NCBI GenBank assembly: GCA_036245525.1
Contig: BTPG01000004.1
Location: 53,964,388-54,028,387, forward strand
DNA length: 64,000 nucleotides
Origin: Semisulcospira habei
Lineage: Eukaryota; Mollusca; Gastropoda; Semisulcospiridae
Direction of reading: 5' to 3'
A program made the position numbers and the translations under genes. Of this stretch, positions 10,501 to 21,801 are shown piece by piece; positions within the stretch are counted from its first letter, which is position 1, and each line of letters starts with the position of its first letter. The notes beneath the pieces were generated by a model. It searched no databases and was not told where the DNA came from. It saw only the letters and a list, made by a program, of their open reading frames with translations.

Positions 10501-10530
10501 ACGTCATTGTACAGGTCCAATACTGCTCTT

Positions 10531-12804
10531 CAATGAAACTTTATTTTTCAACGGTTCAAGCATTGACATCGTCATTGACACAACCATTTTACAAACCTGC
10601 CGTTGCTAACAACTACAAAACTATCTACACATGCACATACATATAAAGTAAAACATAATACTTACAAATAATTAACAATACTATTCACATAGGCAGACAT
10701 ACTCATAAACTCTCAGACACCCCCCTCCCCCTTTTCTACCCCCCCCCCCCATTCCCACCCCCGCCCTCCACACTCACACACAGAAAACTAAGTAGTTCAA
10801 ATGATAAATGAAAAGGATAACAAGCTTAATTGGAAGTAAATTGGACCCAGCACAGAAAGACACATATAACACATGTAGTTAAGGCATCCCTAGGCCCTAC
10901 GACTGATCCACGAAATACTTGCAGAGACCCTTTTTAAAACAGGCTAGCGAAGAGGCGGATTTTGCATGGGCGGGATGCGCATTCCAGATATGTGTCCCTG
11001 AGAAGGATAAGCTGGTTTTATATAGATCGATCCTTTGTTTTGGGACTATGAAAAGCTTTCTGATGTTTCCAAGCTTGGACTCAGACTTGCGGAACAAAGT
11101 GGAGATGTACTCAGGTGTTTTGCGCTTCCACACTTTGAACATAAAAATTGTCTTTTTATATTTGAAGTTATCTTGAAGAGGCAGGAGACCTGCTTTTGTG
11201 AGCTTTTTTTTCTGTGGTTAGGTGTGGATCAGGGCAGATTATTTTGGCCACCCGTCTGTGTAGGGAATTGCGTCTCTTTAAATGCACCTCGCTACATTGA
11301 TCCCATACCGTTGACACGTAATCGACGTGAGAACGTATGTGAGCATTATAAAATAGTTTACTGGTATCTGAATCAGTATAATATTTCAATTTTGATAACA
11401 TAGAGATTTGTTTGCTACTATTTTGCATAAGGCGTCTGTATGAGCTTGCCATTTTAGCTGACTGTCGATTATAATCCCTAGTACGCTATGTTCGTTTACC
11501 TGTTCTACCTGACTACCTTTAAGTGAAAGGTTAAGTAATAGAGGCGTTATCTGCTGTTTTTGGCGTGTGGCGACTACCATCGATTTCGTTTTGACTGTAT
11601 GAACAACCATAGAATTCTTTATACACCAAGCTGATACGTCATGACGACTTTGTTGTAAGTTGTCGGAAATTACCTGTATATCTTTACTAGTAGTATGAAC
11701 TGAGGTGTCGTCAGCAAAAAGGTCGCATTGTACATCTTGGCAAGTAACGTGTAGAGGCAAATCATTAATAAATAAACAAAATAGCAGGGGGCCTAGTACA
11801 GACCCTTGGGGAACGCCGAAGCTTACATCTTGAGAGAGGAGTATGAGCCATGAACAAGAACCTTTTGCTTTCTTTTAGTAAGATAAGATGTGAAAAAAGC
11901 AACTGCGTCTCCGTTATTAAGGTATTTGTGAAGCTTAGCAGTCAGAGTAGTTTTGTCAATCAGATCAAAAGCCTTCTGAAAATCTAGACACACTACTCCC
12001 GTTAACTGTGACTTATTCATACCCTCGAGCCATGTGTCAACAAGGCGTGTACGTGGTGTGTGGCATAAATGCTGCGGGTGAAATCCGGATTGGAAAGGCT
12101 GGAGGAGCTTACCGTTTTTTAGGTAAGCAAGCAGGTGTTTATGAACGTGCCTTTCCAGTGGTTTGGACAAAACTGATAATAAATAAATAGGCCGACAGTT
12201 ATTAGGGTCAGGACGATCTTTTAATTTTGGAAGTGGAATTACTTTTGCATATTTAAGTTCGTTATGAAAGGTGTTATGCTGGATACAGAGATTATAAATG
12301 TAAGTTAAGGATTCTACAATGTATGGGAGAGACAGCTTAAGTATTTTCGGGCTAATGTCATCAGGCCCTGAGGACATTTTATTTGGAAGGTTACTTATAA
12401 ATAAGAAGGAGGCTGTGCCCATTGGTTTTTTGTTTGTTTGTTTGTTTGTTTGTTTTTGGACAAAACTCAGACAGCAGATTAAAATGTTAATAAGTGTTAT
12501 CCTGGCTTGACGAAATTAGAGATTCGGCAAAAGAAAAAAAAAATTATCATTGAAAGTATCAGCAGTAAGATTAGTGGGAATGGTAGTTTCGGTACTTGGA
12601 GACCCCTTCATAAGTGTTTTTAGAAGGCGCCATATAGCAGAGGTATCATTCCTGTTTTTAACCGTGTCACGAACTAACTTTTTTCTTGCTTCTCAGATCA
12701 CGTATTTAACACGGTTACACTGTTGTTTATATTCAGTAAACATTTTATTGCTACGTAGATCGTTTTTAAGCGCCATCGCCTGCACGATCATGTTTTAAGA
12801 CCCG
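10531..12804 (-). mobile_element. Jockey-like LINE, 5'-truncated
   Basis: The minus-strand 3' end is at 10531 with AATAAAG (complement of 10540-10545) followed by TTTCATTGAAGAG. The ORF2 remnant runs from ~12800 down to 10900: linker (ALKNDLRSNKMFTEYK), RT entry (KMSSGPDDISPKILKLSLP), fingers (VIPLPKLKDRPDPNN), palm A (CLDFQKAFDLID), an FADDTSVH catalytic box near 11710, thumb, and an ending SFSGTHIWNAHPA. It is closely related to the element at 31482-36007. Stops, frameshifts and a (TTTG)n tract at 12433-12458 inactivate it. The endonuclease is absent. Confidence 0.85.
12433..12458. repeat. (TTTG)n microsatellite
   Basis: Six or more GTTT/TTTG units inside the minus-strand LINE reading frame, upstream of RT. 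Confidence 0.85.
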
Positions 12805-12916
12805 TCTCTTAATCTGGCTGATCAGACTTTTACACTTTCCGCCGTGAGATGGCTTTAGTCGCCTGTTTGGGTTAAACCCCTAACAACTAACAAACTACTA
12901 TAAATATATATGTATT

Positions 12917-13131
12917 CCATGGAATTCCAGGCTGGTAAGCATGCATTGTGTCATCAAGACATCAGCTGCCCTTTTTGTGACTGCGTCGCTCACTAGATCT
13001 AGAAAGAGAGGGTATTGGGAGAGAAGGAATGACAGACCTATCTTTTTGAGCCTTCCACTGAACACCTACTGCATATAGCAATAGGGACTACCCCCAGGCG
13101 CCCTGCAATCCGCGGGAGAATATCATGACCT
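12917..13131 (+). repeat. ~215-bp duplicated segment, copy A
   Basis: From CCATGGAATTCCAGGCTGGT to GGAGAATATCATGACCTCC, this matches 15744-15958 with about one change per 12 bases. Copy B continues into the cysteine-cluster exon, whereas copy A ends in a poly-C tract (13130-13158). Copy A therefore looks like a broken partial duplicate. Confidence 0.8.
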
Positions 13132-13528
13132 CCCCCCACCCCCCCCCCCCACCCCCCACACCCGAGGGGGGAGTAGTACATGAGTATTCCCAACAGATCT
13201 TGGACCTGCTGGGTAGATTTTTGTTTTTGCCGCCTACGACCCGTTTCGCCTGCACGATCATGTTTTAAGACCCGCAAAATCAACACATGTACTAGAAACC
13301 GCATCTAGAATTTACTGGTAGCACCACTAGTACAGCGCGGATTGCATCCTTAAAGCTTTATGTTGTGTTGCAGTGGAAAAAGACAGACTAATTTAGAAAG
13401 GCAACACCTAGGCTGTTTTGTGGTGTAATAATTCTTTACTTTTAAATAAAGGCGTCGCCCAAAGCCAGAAAGTCTGGGCTGACTGTTCATAAACAGATTC
13501 TGAATAGTTTGAAGTATAAGATCACTGC

Positions 13529-13936
13529 TTGACCACCAATGCCAAGAGTGCTTTCATCTGCGCAAAAGTTGCTGCAGCAAGTACTTGCAAAGAACTTTTC
13601 CGTGTGACTAATGGACTCTTGGGTAAGACCAGATCTGTTCAACTGCCCAGCACACACCCAATCCGGGATCTCCCAGAACTGTTCTCTCGCTTTTTCTGTT
13701 CCAAAGTCAAAACAATACGTGACAACATTGACAAATGTGGTGATGATGCTCAGACATCTTGCTCATTTGAATCTAAGTGTTTTGCTGGCACTCCTCTTGC
13801 ATGCTTCAGTCCAGTGACTGAAAAGGTAGTGCTAGACACCATGAGTAAGATGTCTCTCAAGACCTGTGAACTAGACCTTCGTCCCTTCTTTTTGAATGTA
13901 AAGATGCAATTGTACCAGTCGTTACAGCTATTGTAA
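13529..13936 (+). pseudogene. LINE linker upstream of RT (frameshifted)
   Basis: The frame gives KVAAASTCKELFRVTNGLLG, then LPELFSRFFCSKVKTIRDNI, then a SKMSLKTCELD motif. These are the standard landmarks between endonuclease and RT in L2-type ORF2. A frameshift near 13890-13950 separates it from the RT frame at 13948. Confidence 0.75.
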
Positions 13937-13947
13937 ATGAGTCCCTC

Positions 13948-15392
13948 TTGCACGGCACTGTACCTACCTGTTTCAAAACTGCAATTGTTAAGCCGCTCTT
14001 AAAGAACCCTTCACTTGATCCCAACAGTTTGAAAAACTACAGACCCGTATCCAACCTACCTTTTCTTTCAAAGCTTCTGGAAAAGATAGTGCTCACGCAG
14101 CTGCTAGACCATATCGAGAATAATGGTCTGTGGCATGTGTTCCAGTCAGCATATAGGTCTGGTCGTAGCACGGAGACAGCATTGCTGCGTGTTGTGAATG
14201 ACCTACTTGGTGCTAGCGATGAAGATCTAATCTCTGTTTTGACTCTGCTCGATCTGAGCGCAGCGTTTGATACCATTGACCATGACATTCTACTTGCCCG
14301 CCTTCGTGATGTGTTTGGCATTCAAAGCACAGCACTGAAATTTTTCCAATCCTACTTTGTTGGTCGCTTGCAGATGGTTTCAGTGGCAGGATTTGAGTCC
14401 CACCCTGTTGAGCTGCTTTGTGGCGTTCCACAGGGGTCGGTCTTGGGGCCTGTTCTTTATACTTTGTATACACAGCCCCTGTCGCATGTCATTGAGCGTC
14501 ACTTTGTTTCTTATCATTTATATGCAGATGATACAGAATTGTACAAACACTCCCTTCGTGAACATGTTCATCAGATGGTGCAGTCTTTGGAGGCTTGTAT
14601 TTGTGATGTTCAGAAGTGGACCACACAGAACAAGCTCCAGCTGAACAGTGACAAAACTGAGTCTCTCCGAATGACCTGCTCCTCTACGTGCAGTGCTGAT
14701 CTTCCTGAGTCAATGATGGTGGGCGAGAGCGCCATCTCCTTTTCTAGCTCGGCCCGTAATTTGGGTGTCATTTTTGACAACAGGCTGACAATGAAGGAAC
14801 AAGTGAAGAAAGTCTGCCAGCTTGCCTTCATTGAACTCAGAAGGATCAGCACTGTTCGACATCTGCTAACTGTTGAAGTTACCAAAACACTTGTTACCTC
14901 CCTTGTGCTGTCCCGAATAGACTATTGCAATTCTCTTTTGTCCGGTGTTCCGCAAAATCTTCTTGATCAAATCCAGAGAGTCATGAACTGTGCTGCACGT
15001 CTGATCTTTCGTGTACCGAAACGTGAACACATTATGCCTCTACTAGCTGATTTGCACTGGCTGCCAGTTTTATACAGAATTCAGTATAAAGTCTGTGTTA
15101 TTTGTTTCAACATCATCTCTGGTTCTGCCCTCCTTAATTATCTGATCTTGTCCAGCTGTATACACCGTCCCGCTCACTACGCTCTGCTTCAGACACTCGT
15201 GTTTTCCGTATCCCTAGACGTAATAAGGTCACTCAAGGTCATCGTGCATTTTCGTATTTTGGTCCCATTACATGGAACGCTCTCCCAGCTGATGTGCGTC
15301 ACTCGTCATCTCTTTCCATTTTCAAATCCAAGCTTAAAACTCACCTTTTTTCTGTTGCATATACGTAAGACCATTTTGTCTGCCGGCTCATG

Positions 15393-15393
<1 letters not shown>
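13948..15393 (+). pseudogene. L2-like LINE reverse transcriptase, long open frame
   Basis: The 481-codon open frame carries RT motifs in order: NYRPVSNLPFLSKLLEKIV, LLDLSAAFDTIDHDILL (motif A with the catalytic Asp), GVPQGSVLGPVLYTLY (motif B), YHLYADDTELY (motif C, catalytic DD) and NLGVIFDNRL (motif D). A thumb/C-terminal part follows with SRIDYCNSLLSGVP and LHWLPV. The last ~70 residues look shifted compared with relatives, because the usual SRSLRS and WN.LP motifs are out of frame. RT motifs are intact, but the element lacks its endonuclease and 5' end, so it cannot mobilise itself. Confidence 0.9.

Positions 15394-15481
<88 letters not shown>
15393..15481. repeat. (GT)n microsatellite in LINE 3' UTR
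   Basis: About 44 uninterrupted TG units in the 3' UTR, mirroring the CA tract in the related element at 8026-8114. Confidence 0.95.
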
Positions 15482-15483
<2 letters not shown>

Positions 15484-15743
15484 TTTTCTGCTCCTTGTAA
15501 ATCAATGTATTTTTGTTGTTGTTGTAATGTTGTTGTTTTTTTGTTGTTGTAATGTATGTGCTTGTTTTTGTATTTTGCTTCACTGTTTCATTACTGTGAT
15601 TGTAAAGCGCCTAGAGCATCTTGGTGATTAGGCGCTATACAAATTACCTTTATTATTATTATTATTAAATGCACTCAATCAGATTAGCTCCAAGGGACGT
15701 AATTTTTCATTTCAATTTTGAGTATGCTCTTGCTGTGCTGATG

Positions 15744-15958
15744 CCATGGAATTACAGGCTGGTAAGTTTGCATTGTGTCATCAGGACATCAGCTTCCCTT
15801 TTGTGACTGCATTGCTCACTAGATCTAGAAAGAGAGGGTATTGGGAGAGAAGGAATGACAGACCTATTTTGTTTAGCCTTCCACTGAACACCTACTGCAT
15901 ATAGCAATAGGGACTATCTCCAGGCGCCCCGCAATCCGCTGGAGAATATCCCGACCTC
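15744..15958 (+). repeat. ~215-bp duplicated segment, copy B
   Basis: Partner of 12917-13131. The L2-like LINE at 13450-15667 lies between the two copies. Copy B runs straight into the cysteine-cluster exon. Confidence 0.8.
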
Positions 15959-16146
15959 ACCCTGCGAATACTTCTGCTCCTAGCAAGGCTTCAAACATTG
16001 TGCCCGGTCCAGACTTGTTCTCACTGTCAGGAAACACAGGAGGAAATTATTTGTTGCCTGGACTGTGGAATGACAGTATTTGTGTGTAGCACATGCTGCA
16101 CAGACATCCATCGGACGGTCTTATTCCATAAGCCTTTTGTTGGAAG
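15911..16146 (+). CDS. Cysteine-cluster exon (KDZ-transposase-associated CxC-like?)
   Basis: An open frame from just after a TAG at 15908 runs to a good donor (GGAAG|GTAAGA). It encodes LQTLCPVQTCSHCQ, then IICCLDCGMTVFVCSTCC, then DIHRTVLFHKPF. The CxxC pairs plus an IH...FHKP tail look like a treble-clef/B-box-style zinc cluster. I recall similar clusters in the CxC domains that accompany Kyakuja-Dileera-Zisupton transposases in animals. This is a family-level impression and is not proved here. No transposase core was found in the window. The exon joins in frame to 17018. Upstream in the same frame there are stops, so the true 5' end must be an unrecognised acceptor between 15910 and ~15960. 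It may be a transposon gene fragment. Confidence 0.4.
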
Positions 16147-17017
16147 GTAAGATAAAGCACCAACTTTATGACACGTTGTTATGCAATTTAGTATTAAGAA
16201 GTGTTTTGAAATATTTGCTAAAGTGATTTGTAGTAACTGCATGGAACCTGTGCATCAAGCCATGACGTAAGACTAGCAGACGTCTGTGCTGATGAATTCT
16301 ACACTGTACACAGTAAATGAGTAATAATAGTAAATCTTTTTCATGCAGTAATTTTGTGAAATATCCTTTTAATTGAATAATCCAATCCATGACACGGGGG
16401 AGGGGGGGGGGGATGAATTTTCATAATAGACATTAGATTTAGGTTTGCTGGCTTCTACAATGTTCGCCCCAGGGGGGGTAAAAGGTAGGTGTGTGTGTGT
16501 GTGTGGGGGGGGGGGGGGGCGCACCAGGTATCCTGCACGTTTTAACTTCTCTTTATCCAAAACGTCAGTTCAAATCATTATGCAAATAAAACAGGCATTA
16601 AAGTCCACAACCGCCATAACTAATCAGAGATTCACTTGTGCTGCAAATGATTATGATATCCAGTTTATTGTCCCAGTTCCATCAAAGATGATAAGGGGTA
16701 AATGTTACATACATAGTTCTGGTTTATGTAGACACATAAGAATCCAGTTAAGCACACATCATCTTTATTTGACAATGAATTTGACAATGACTCAGACCCT
16801 TTACACTATGTGTATGAACAACAGCTAAAAATAGATTGATGGGCTAAAGGCTGTGAAGAATAAATATGTGTGATTATACATTTGCTGTGAGTCTAAATTG
16901 CTGTAGAAGTTCATTAGGTTTGTTGACAACACATATGAAACACAAATTGTACTGAAAATTGTCTTCAGTTCTATGTGTAATATTGCTTTATGTGATGAAT
17001 GACTGTTATATTTTCAG
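16147..17017. other. Putative intron; low-complexity, no gene
   Basis: Lies between the cysteine-cluster exon donor and the ttttcag acceptor at 17017. It contains G runs (16396-16411, 16507-16519) and a short GT tract, and no convincing frame. Confidence 0.35.
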
Positions 17018-17090
17018 GAAAGGAAGGCAAGATGTACTGGCCACTCAAACGTGTCCCACATTAAAGACAGCTGCCGCTGCATCAATGTAA
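17018..17090 (+). CDS. Putative terminal exon after the cysteine cluster
   Basis: The acceptor tattttcag ends at 17017. Splicing from 16146 restores an AGG codon, and the frame continues KGRQDVLATQTCPTLKTAAA to TAA at 17088-17090. The phase match (two bases plus one) and good sites support the join, but the exon is short and matches no family I know. Confidence 0.3.
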
Positions 17091-18130
17091 TCCTGTGTCT
17101 ACCATTGACATGGTCATCTTTGATTCCCATGGTTGGTTGGTTTTCATTCCCTTGTTTGTGCTCTGTACTCTTTACTCAGTCTTCAGTCTTAGGATGACAT
17201 TTTGGGATCACTTGCAATAGTGAAAGAGAGGCTATGTAATGAGCCATCCATCATTCGTCTGTCATCCATGCAAATTCTTTCTTCTGATACAAACGTACCT
17301 AATGATAAGAACTTCATATGCATGATATAATTTCATATGCATACTAATCTGCTAGGTCAAAGGTGAGCATAGGTATACATTTTGTATGAAGATGAAATGT
17401 ATGTAAAATTATTGCTTGATTATGTTTGCTCTGATGATGTTGAAACTGAAATCCTTGGTCTGCTTGGGTTTTAATTGATACTAATTATGACTGCCAGAGA
17501 CAAACGCAGTCTCTATTTATTATCAAACATGCACTTGCAGACCAAATGGTGACAGGTCCTCAAAAACGACACCCTCCCAGATTGTGCATGGTTTCGTTAC
17601 TGATAACTTGTGTTTGCTGGGTCTTACTGTTTACTTATTCTTCTTGAGCATGAGTGCTGGAAAGGTTCACCCTTGGCGACTCAAAAGCGTTTGGGTGACT
17701 TGAAAAGTTGAATTTGAAACTGTCTGTTGACCCGAAAATTAGGAGCTCAAATGATTTTTTTTCAACAAATAATAGACCTGCATCTCAGTATCATACATTG
17801 ACAGATTTGTATTTGAAGGGCGGCTGACTTTTCAGGCTGCTAACTTTTAAATCGTAACCACCTAAATCATTTGGCTTTCAGCACCCCGGCTGAGATTTTA
17901 AACTTTTATGCATACATAAGTACAAGGGTAGTAAACTTATTCAAGTTATTGGTGGGAAACAGCATCTCTTTGACTGATGAGATATGTTCACAACCTTTTC
18001 AGAAAGTAGTTTTAACTATAGTTATGTCTGGGAGTAAAAGTAGTAAATAGTATAACTATAAGGAGGAAAAAGTGATAAGGTGAAGAAAATCATCCTGATT
18101 GTTGGCTTATGAAATAACGAGAAAGGAGCC
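17091..18130. other. No gene recognised; weak Rpt-1 fragment at ~17215-17400
   Basis: TCACTTGCAATAG...GAGAGGCTATGTAATGAGCC near 17209-17245 resembles the Rpt-1 left end. CATATGCATACTAATCTG near 17334 resembles a core monomer. The rest is unassigned. Confidence 0.4.
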
Positions 18131-18520
18131 GCCGATATGAATGAATCAACTTTATTGTTCCAAATACATGTTGCCACGTACAGGAAAATTTGTTTCGCCA
18201 CCTCAGGTGCAACTCGCAATCACCCACACTCACACAACAGTTTACACACAACACTGAAATGGACAATGGCTCGGGACGGGTGAAGCCCGTCGCCAAGGCG
18301 TCTCATGGTCGGCGCCAACGGCCCCAACCCGACCTGAACCTCCCTAACACAAAGCAAACTAAGGACAGCCCTATCATAGTATCTCTTAAACACGTAATAT
18401 AATGTTTTTAAACTTTCTGCTTGGCTGATACTAGTTACACAAATGAGAGATACGCATCAACAAAACAAAAGACGAATTATACTTCCACAGTTGCTACCTG
18501 GGGGCCCGTCGCTATAAGAA
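18130..18520 (-). mobile_element. LINE 3' end, minus strand
   Basis: The complement of 18137-18190 reads GGCAACATGTATTTGGAACAATAAAGTTGATTCATTCAT, the same AATAAAG...TTCATT terminus as the Jockey-like elements here. Only the 3' UTR-like part is evident; no RT frame follows upstream, so it is strongly 5'-truncated. Confidence 0.55.
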
Positions 18521-19119
18521 CAGCGCCGGCTATTAGACAGTCGCTCCGGCATAAACAGTCACCACTATAACCTAACTAATATATAACTTCACAAACATTA
18601 ACGTAAAAGCGGCAGTCCAAAATTGTTTCTAAAGCACAGTACACACAAGCACACGCTGTTAAGTCAGTGTTGTAAGAAACACAGTCACTGTGTCCGTCAT
18701 CACGTCTCTCGCCTGGAATGTTGGGGCCCGAAGCCTGCTGGCACTCGCCTCGGCAGTGATGTTGAGCGTGGCGTGGGAACAGCCACTCCCGAGATGCTTG
18801 AAGGGGGAGAAGAGCACGTTGTTTTCTTGCCACAGCATAATGCGCGCTGTTCTTCTGGCACTAACAAAAAAATCAGCCGGCGTGTATAAACTAGCATTGC
18901 ACTGACGGCGAAAGAAACTACTGAAAATCCAATTAACAGCAACAGCACAACAAATTCCCAAATGTCATCCAAAAGAAACACCAGTCATGATGTAGCATTG
19001 CAGGGTCCGCCATCATATATCACTACGAAGGCCCAATGACTGCTAGACTGCGGGTGGCGACCATTTCTACCGGAGCGGGCGGGCCTAGCGTGGTGTTGTG
19101 TGGCCGCCATCTTGGAATC

Positions 19120-19470
19120 ATCGCTAACCATCTACACGACCTTGACACTCGTGCGCCCGATGCCTTCAAGTGTGTCACGGGTGACGTCAATCACTGTAAT
19201 TTGAAGAATGTTCTGCCGGGGTTCCACCAACATGTGACGTGTACAACACGAGGGGACCGAACTCTTGACGTGTTTTGGTGTAATGTCAGAGATTCGTACG
19301 TCGCTGTTCCGATGCCGCCTCTAGGACGATCTGATCATAACTTGGTTAAACTCGTGTCACGGTATACACCACGCGTACAACGCGAGCCGCCGCTTACCAG
19401 GACAGTACAGAAATGGTCCACAGCAGCTAAAGAGGCCCTGACACGTACTTCAAATTTTACAGAAAGACAT
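19120..19470 (+). pseudogene. LINE endonuclease C-terminal fragment
   Basis: The frame encodes GDVNHCNLKNVLPGFHQHV, then TRGDRTLDVFWCNVRDSY, then PLGRSDHNLVKLV and a TRTVQKWS linker. GDxNH and SDHNLV are the last catalytic blocks of an apurinic-type (APE) LINE endonuclease. The N-terminal catalytic half and the RT are absent. It resembles a LINE group common in fish and invertebrates and differs from the L2-like and Jockey-like groups elsewhere in the window. Confidence 0.8.
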
Positions 19471-19718
19471 TATTTTAAGACTTTTCTATGACATCCTTTA
19501 ATGGTCGAGGTCACTAGGTTTATTGAGACAGATAATACTACTCTTGTGGTTTTAAAACTTAGTCCAATCATCCCGGACATGTAGGATGAGGTTCAAAACC
19601 ACTTTTGTTGTATTGTTCTTAGTTTCCTGTATAAATGTGTGTAAGAATCTATGTACTATATCCCCCCCCCCCCACATCTTCCTCTGCTCCTTTTGATCAT
19701 GGCTGTCTGTCTATACAG

Positions 19719-19775
19719 ATGTGGTTGATCTGCCCCAGTCCCAGCATTCCAAGAAACAAACGACAGACACAAATG
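19719..19775 (+). pseudogene. Duplicate of the exon at 21802-21858
   Basis: Flanked by an acceptor (gtctatacag) and a donor (ATG|GTATGG). It is the same length (57 bp) and has the same LPQSQ core as the exon 2.1 kb downstream. It lacks the ATG and reads VVDLPQSQHSKKQTTDTN. Probably a decayed duplicate exon, since no other exon joins it convincingly. Confidence 0.4.
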
Positions 19776-19824
19776 GTATGGACAGTTCCGTCTTCGTTTA
19801 CCTGCACTTTTTGGCTCAAGTACG

Positions 19825-20284
19825 ATAGCAAAGTGAGTCTATATAAATGCAGTGGTCGGCTGTGGTAAAACCGTGACGTTGGCATTTTCTCGGAAGCTAT
19901 TCAAGCTACAATTTTCAAATTTGGCCCAAGGTACTTTGTGGCAAAACCTATCTAAACATACCAATTTCATTGACCTTGCTAAAGGTCACAGGTGGTCCAG
20001 AAATAGATAAAAATAGCTATATTTTGGACATAACCTGTCTTATCTCAAATACTATTTTCAACTTCATACCCAAACTTCGTACAGATATATCTGAAGATAA
20101 GACCTTTCTATGCATACTAATTTGGCTTACCACTCGCAGAGGTCAAGGGTCACATGAGATCTAGAAATAGGTTTACAAATATCGATATTTTTCACCCAAA
20201 AATGTTTTTTTTTTCCTCCTCAAATACTTTTGTCAACTTCAAACCTAAATTTGGTACACAGATACCTGATGTTAAGACCTTTCT
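19825..20284 (+). repeat. Rpt-1 copy, left part
   Basis: The left end (CAAGTACGATAGCAAAGTGAG) and about two core monomers are interrupted at GACCTTTCT (20284) by a LINE insertion. The remainder resumes at 21257. Confidence 0.75.
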
Positions 20285-21256
20285 GCACTACTGACTCGCA
20301 CGGCTGACTGCTACGAAGACGTGAAAAACTGGATGACAGCAAACAAGCTTAAACTGAACGACGACAAAACGGAAGCCATGCTGGTAGGCACTCGCCAGAA
20401 ACTCTCCCAGCTCCCTCCCTCTCTCCACCTTCAACACGATAGCACCCCCATCTCCCTCTCTGACTCGGCCAAGAACCTCGGCGTCATCCTCGATTCCTCT
20501 CTGTCCATGACCAGCTTCGTCTCCGCCACGGCCCAGGCATGCTATTTCCACCTCCGCCGCATCAGTCAGATCAGAAAATACCTCACTACCGAAGCTGCCA
20601 CCAAACTTGCTGTCTCTCTCATCTTATCTCGCATCGACTACTGCAACTGTCTCCTTTCAGGCCTCCCTCACTCCACCACTTTCACTCTCCAACGCGTCCA
20701 GAACAACACTGCCCGCCTCGTCCTCAGAAAGAAAAAAGCCGACCACGTCACTCCCCTGCTCAAACTCCTTCACTGGCTCCCCATCCCCCAACGCATCCAA
20801 TACAAAATTCTGTCTCTCTGCTACAAATCCCTGAACAACTGCGCTCCTGCCTATCTCTCCAACTTACTTCACCCCTACAAACCTTCCCGCTCCCTCCGCT
20901 CTGCCTCCGCCCCTCTCCGCCTCCACATCCCTCGCACCAAACTCAACACTTTCGGCCCCCGCTCCTTCTCCGTCTACGGTCCATCCACCTGGAACACTCT
21001 CCCACTCTCTCTCCGTCAGAAACACTCTCTCCTCCTTCCAGTCCGCCCTCAAAACTCACCTCTTTCAACAGTTTTAGCACTATATCACCACACTCCCCAT
21101 CCCAAGCTGACCGTCGTAATGTATTTCACCATTTGTGATACGTGAGTCATTGTCTAAAGCGTGCGCATGCGTGCGCGAGTTGTGAGTGCGCGCTTAGAGT
21201 TATAATTATTATAAGATAAGCGCATTATAAATACCGTAATTATTATTTTTTATTAT
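20285..21256 (+). mobile_element. L2-like LINE, 5'-truncated, inserted in Rpt-1
   Basis: A 972-bp insert bounded by the 6-bp duplication CTTTCT (20279-20284 and 21257-21262). It is the 3' end of the same family as 23701-28000: RT C-terminus, 3' UTR, then GCATTATAAATACCGTAATT and an ATT-rich tail. The break and rejoin of Rpt-1 make the boundaries firm. Confidence 0.9.
20321..21145 (+). pseudogene. LINE RT C-terminal domain (truncated)
   Basis: The open frame starts after motif C: NKLKLNDDKTEAML, KNLGVILDSSL, ILSRIDYCNCLLSGLPHS, LKLLHWLPIPQRIQYK, PSRSLRSAS, then FSVYGPSTWNTLPLSLRQ. It shifts frame for the last ~35 residues compared with relatives. It is unusually intact for a fragment. There is no palm motif, so no activity is expected. 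Confidence 0.85.
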
Positions 21257-21575
21257 CTTTCTACTCATACTAATTTGACTGACCCCTCTCAAAGTTCAAG
21301 AGTCACAGGAGGTCTAGAAATAGGTTTAAAAAAAAAATTAAAAAAAAAGAGAAAAAAAAAAAGAAGAGATTTTCACACATTGTTTATTCTTAAATACTAT
21401 TTTCAACTGAAACCTAAACTTGGTGCAGAGATACCTGATGGTAGGCTAATTTGCATGACCCCTTGGAAATGTCAAAGGTCACAAAAGGTTGACATGCCAA
21501 CCTTTGGACAGAATTGACTCTTTATCAAAGTTTTGGATTTGTCATACATGTGGGCCATAAGGGCTTTGCCATTCT
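21257..21575 (+). repeat. Rpt-1 copy, right part
   Basis: Resumes with CTACTCATACTAATTTGACT, runs through one or two monomers, and ends CATACATGTGGGCCATAAGG then CTTTGCCATTCTTG. Together with 19825-20284 it is a single split copy. Confidence 0.75.
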
Positions 21576-21801
21576 TGTTATCAATGTGGTTTACCTGTCA
21601 TGAAGGTGGGGACTCAAAAGAAGTCGGCAAATGTGAAAAATAAATTAGTGGGATACATTTTTAATGTTCAGTACACTCATTTGAACAATGATAACAATTT
21701 GTTGAAACAACTGTAATTTTTATAATCTGTGGGTTTTTTATAGCAATATTTTTTTTTTGTTTATTGACATGTTGGCTGTCTATAGATATTTATAGATACA
21801 G

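Larger units (their letters stand above)
7898..10530 (-). mobile_element. L2/CR1-like LINE, 5'-truncated
   Basis: Minus-strand element. Its 3' end, at low coordinates, reads GTGCCATATAAATACCATG then (ATT)n at 7898-7957, a typical L2-type tail. Upstream lie a 3' UTR with a (TG)n tract, the thumb and C-terminal region, the RT, and the linker after the endonuclease. Sequence homology stops near 10530, where the 3' end of a different LINE begins. The endonuclease is missing. Confidence 0.85.
13450..15667 (+). mobile_element. L2/CR1-like LINE, 5'-truncated
   Basis: Homology begins within the post-endonuclease linker (KSGLTVHKQIL) near 13460. The RT ORF is followed by a 3' UTR with a (GT)n tract and the tail GGCGCTATACAAATTACC then (ATT)n at 15650-15667. 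A TAAAGCGCCTAGAGC...GGCGCTATA stem-loop at 15603-15641 is the L2-type 3' hairpin used for template recognition in related elements. A short TTAAAT occurs at both edges but is too weak to call a target duplication. Confidence 0.85.

Noticed and set aside
18659..18981. Minus-strand ORFs with a hydrophobic stretch
   Set aside because: Two overlapping frames of similar length and no homology features. Adjacent to a LINE 3' end, so probably non-coding.
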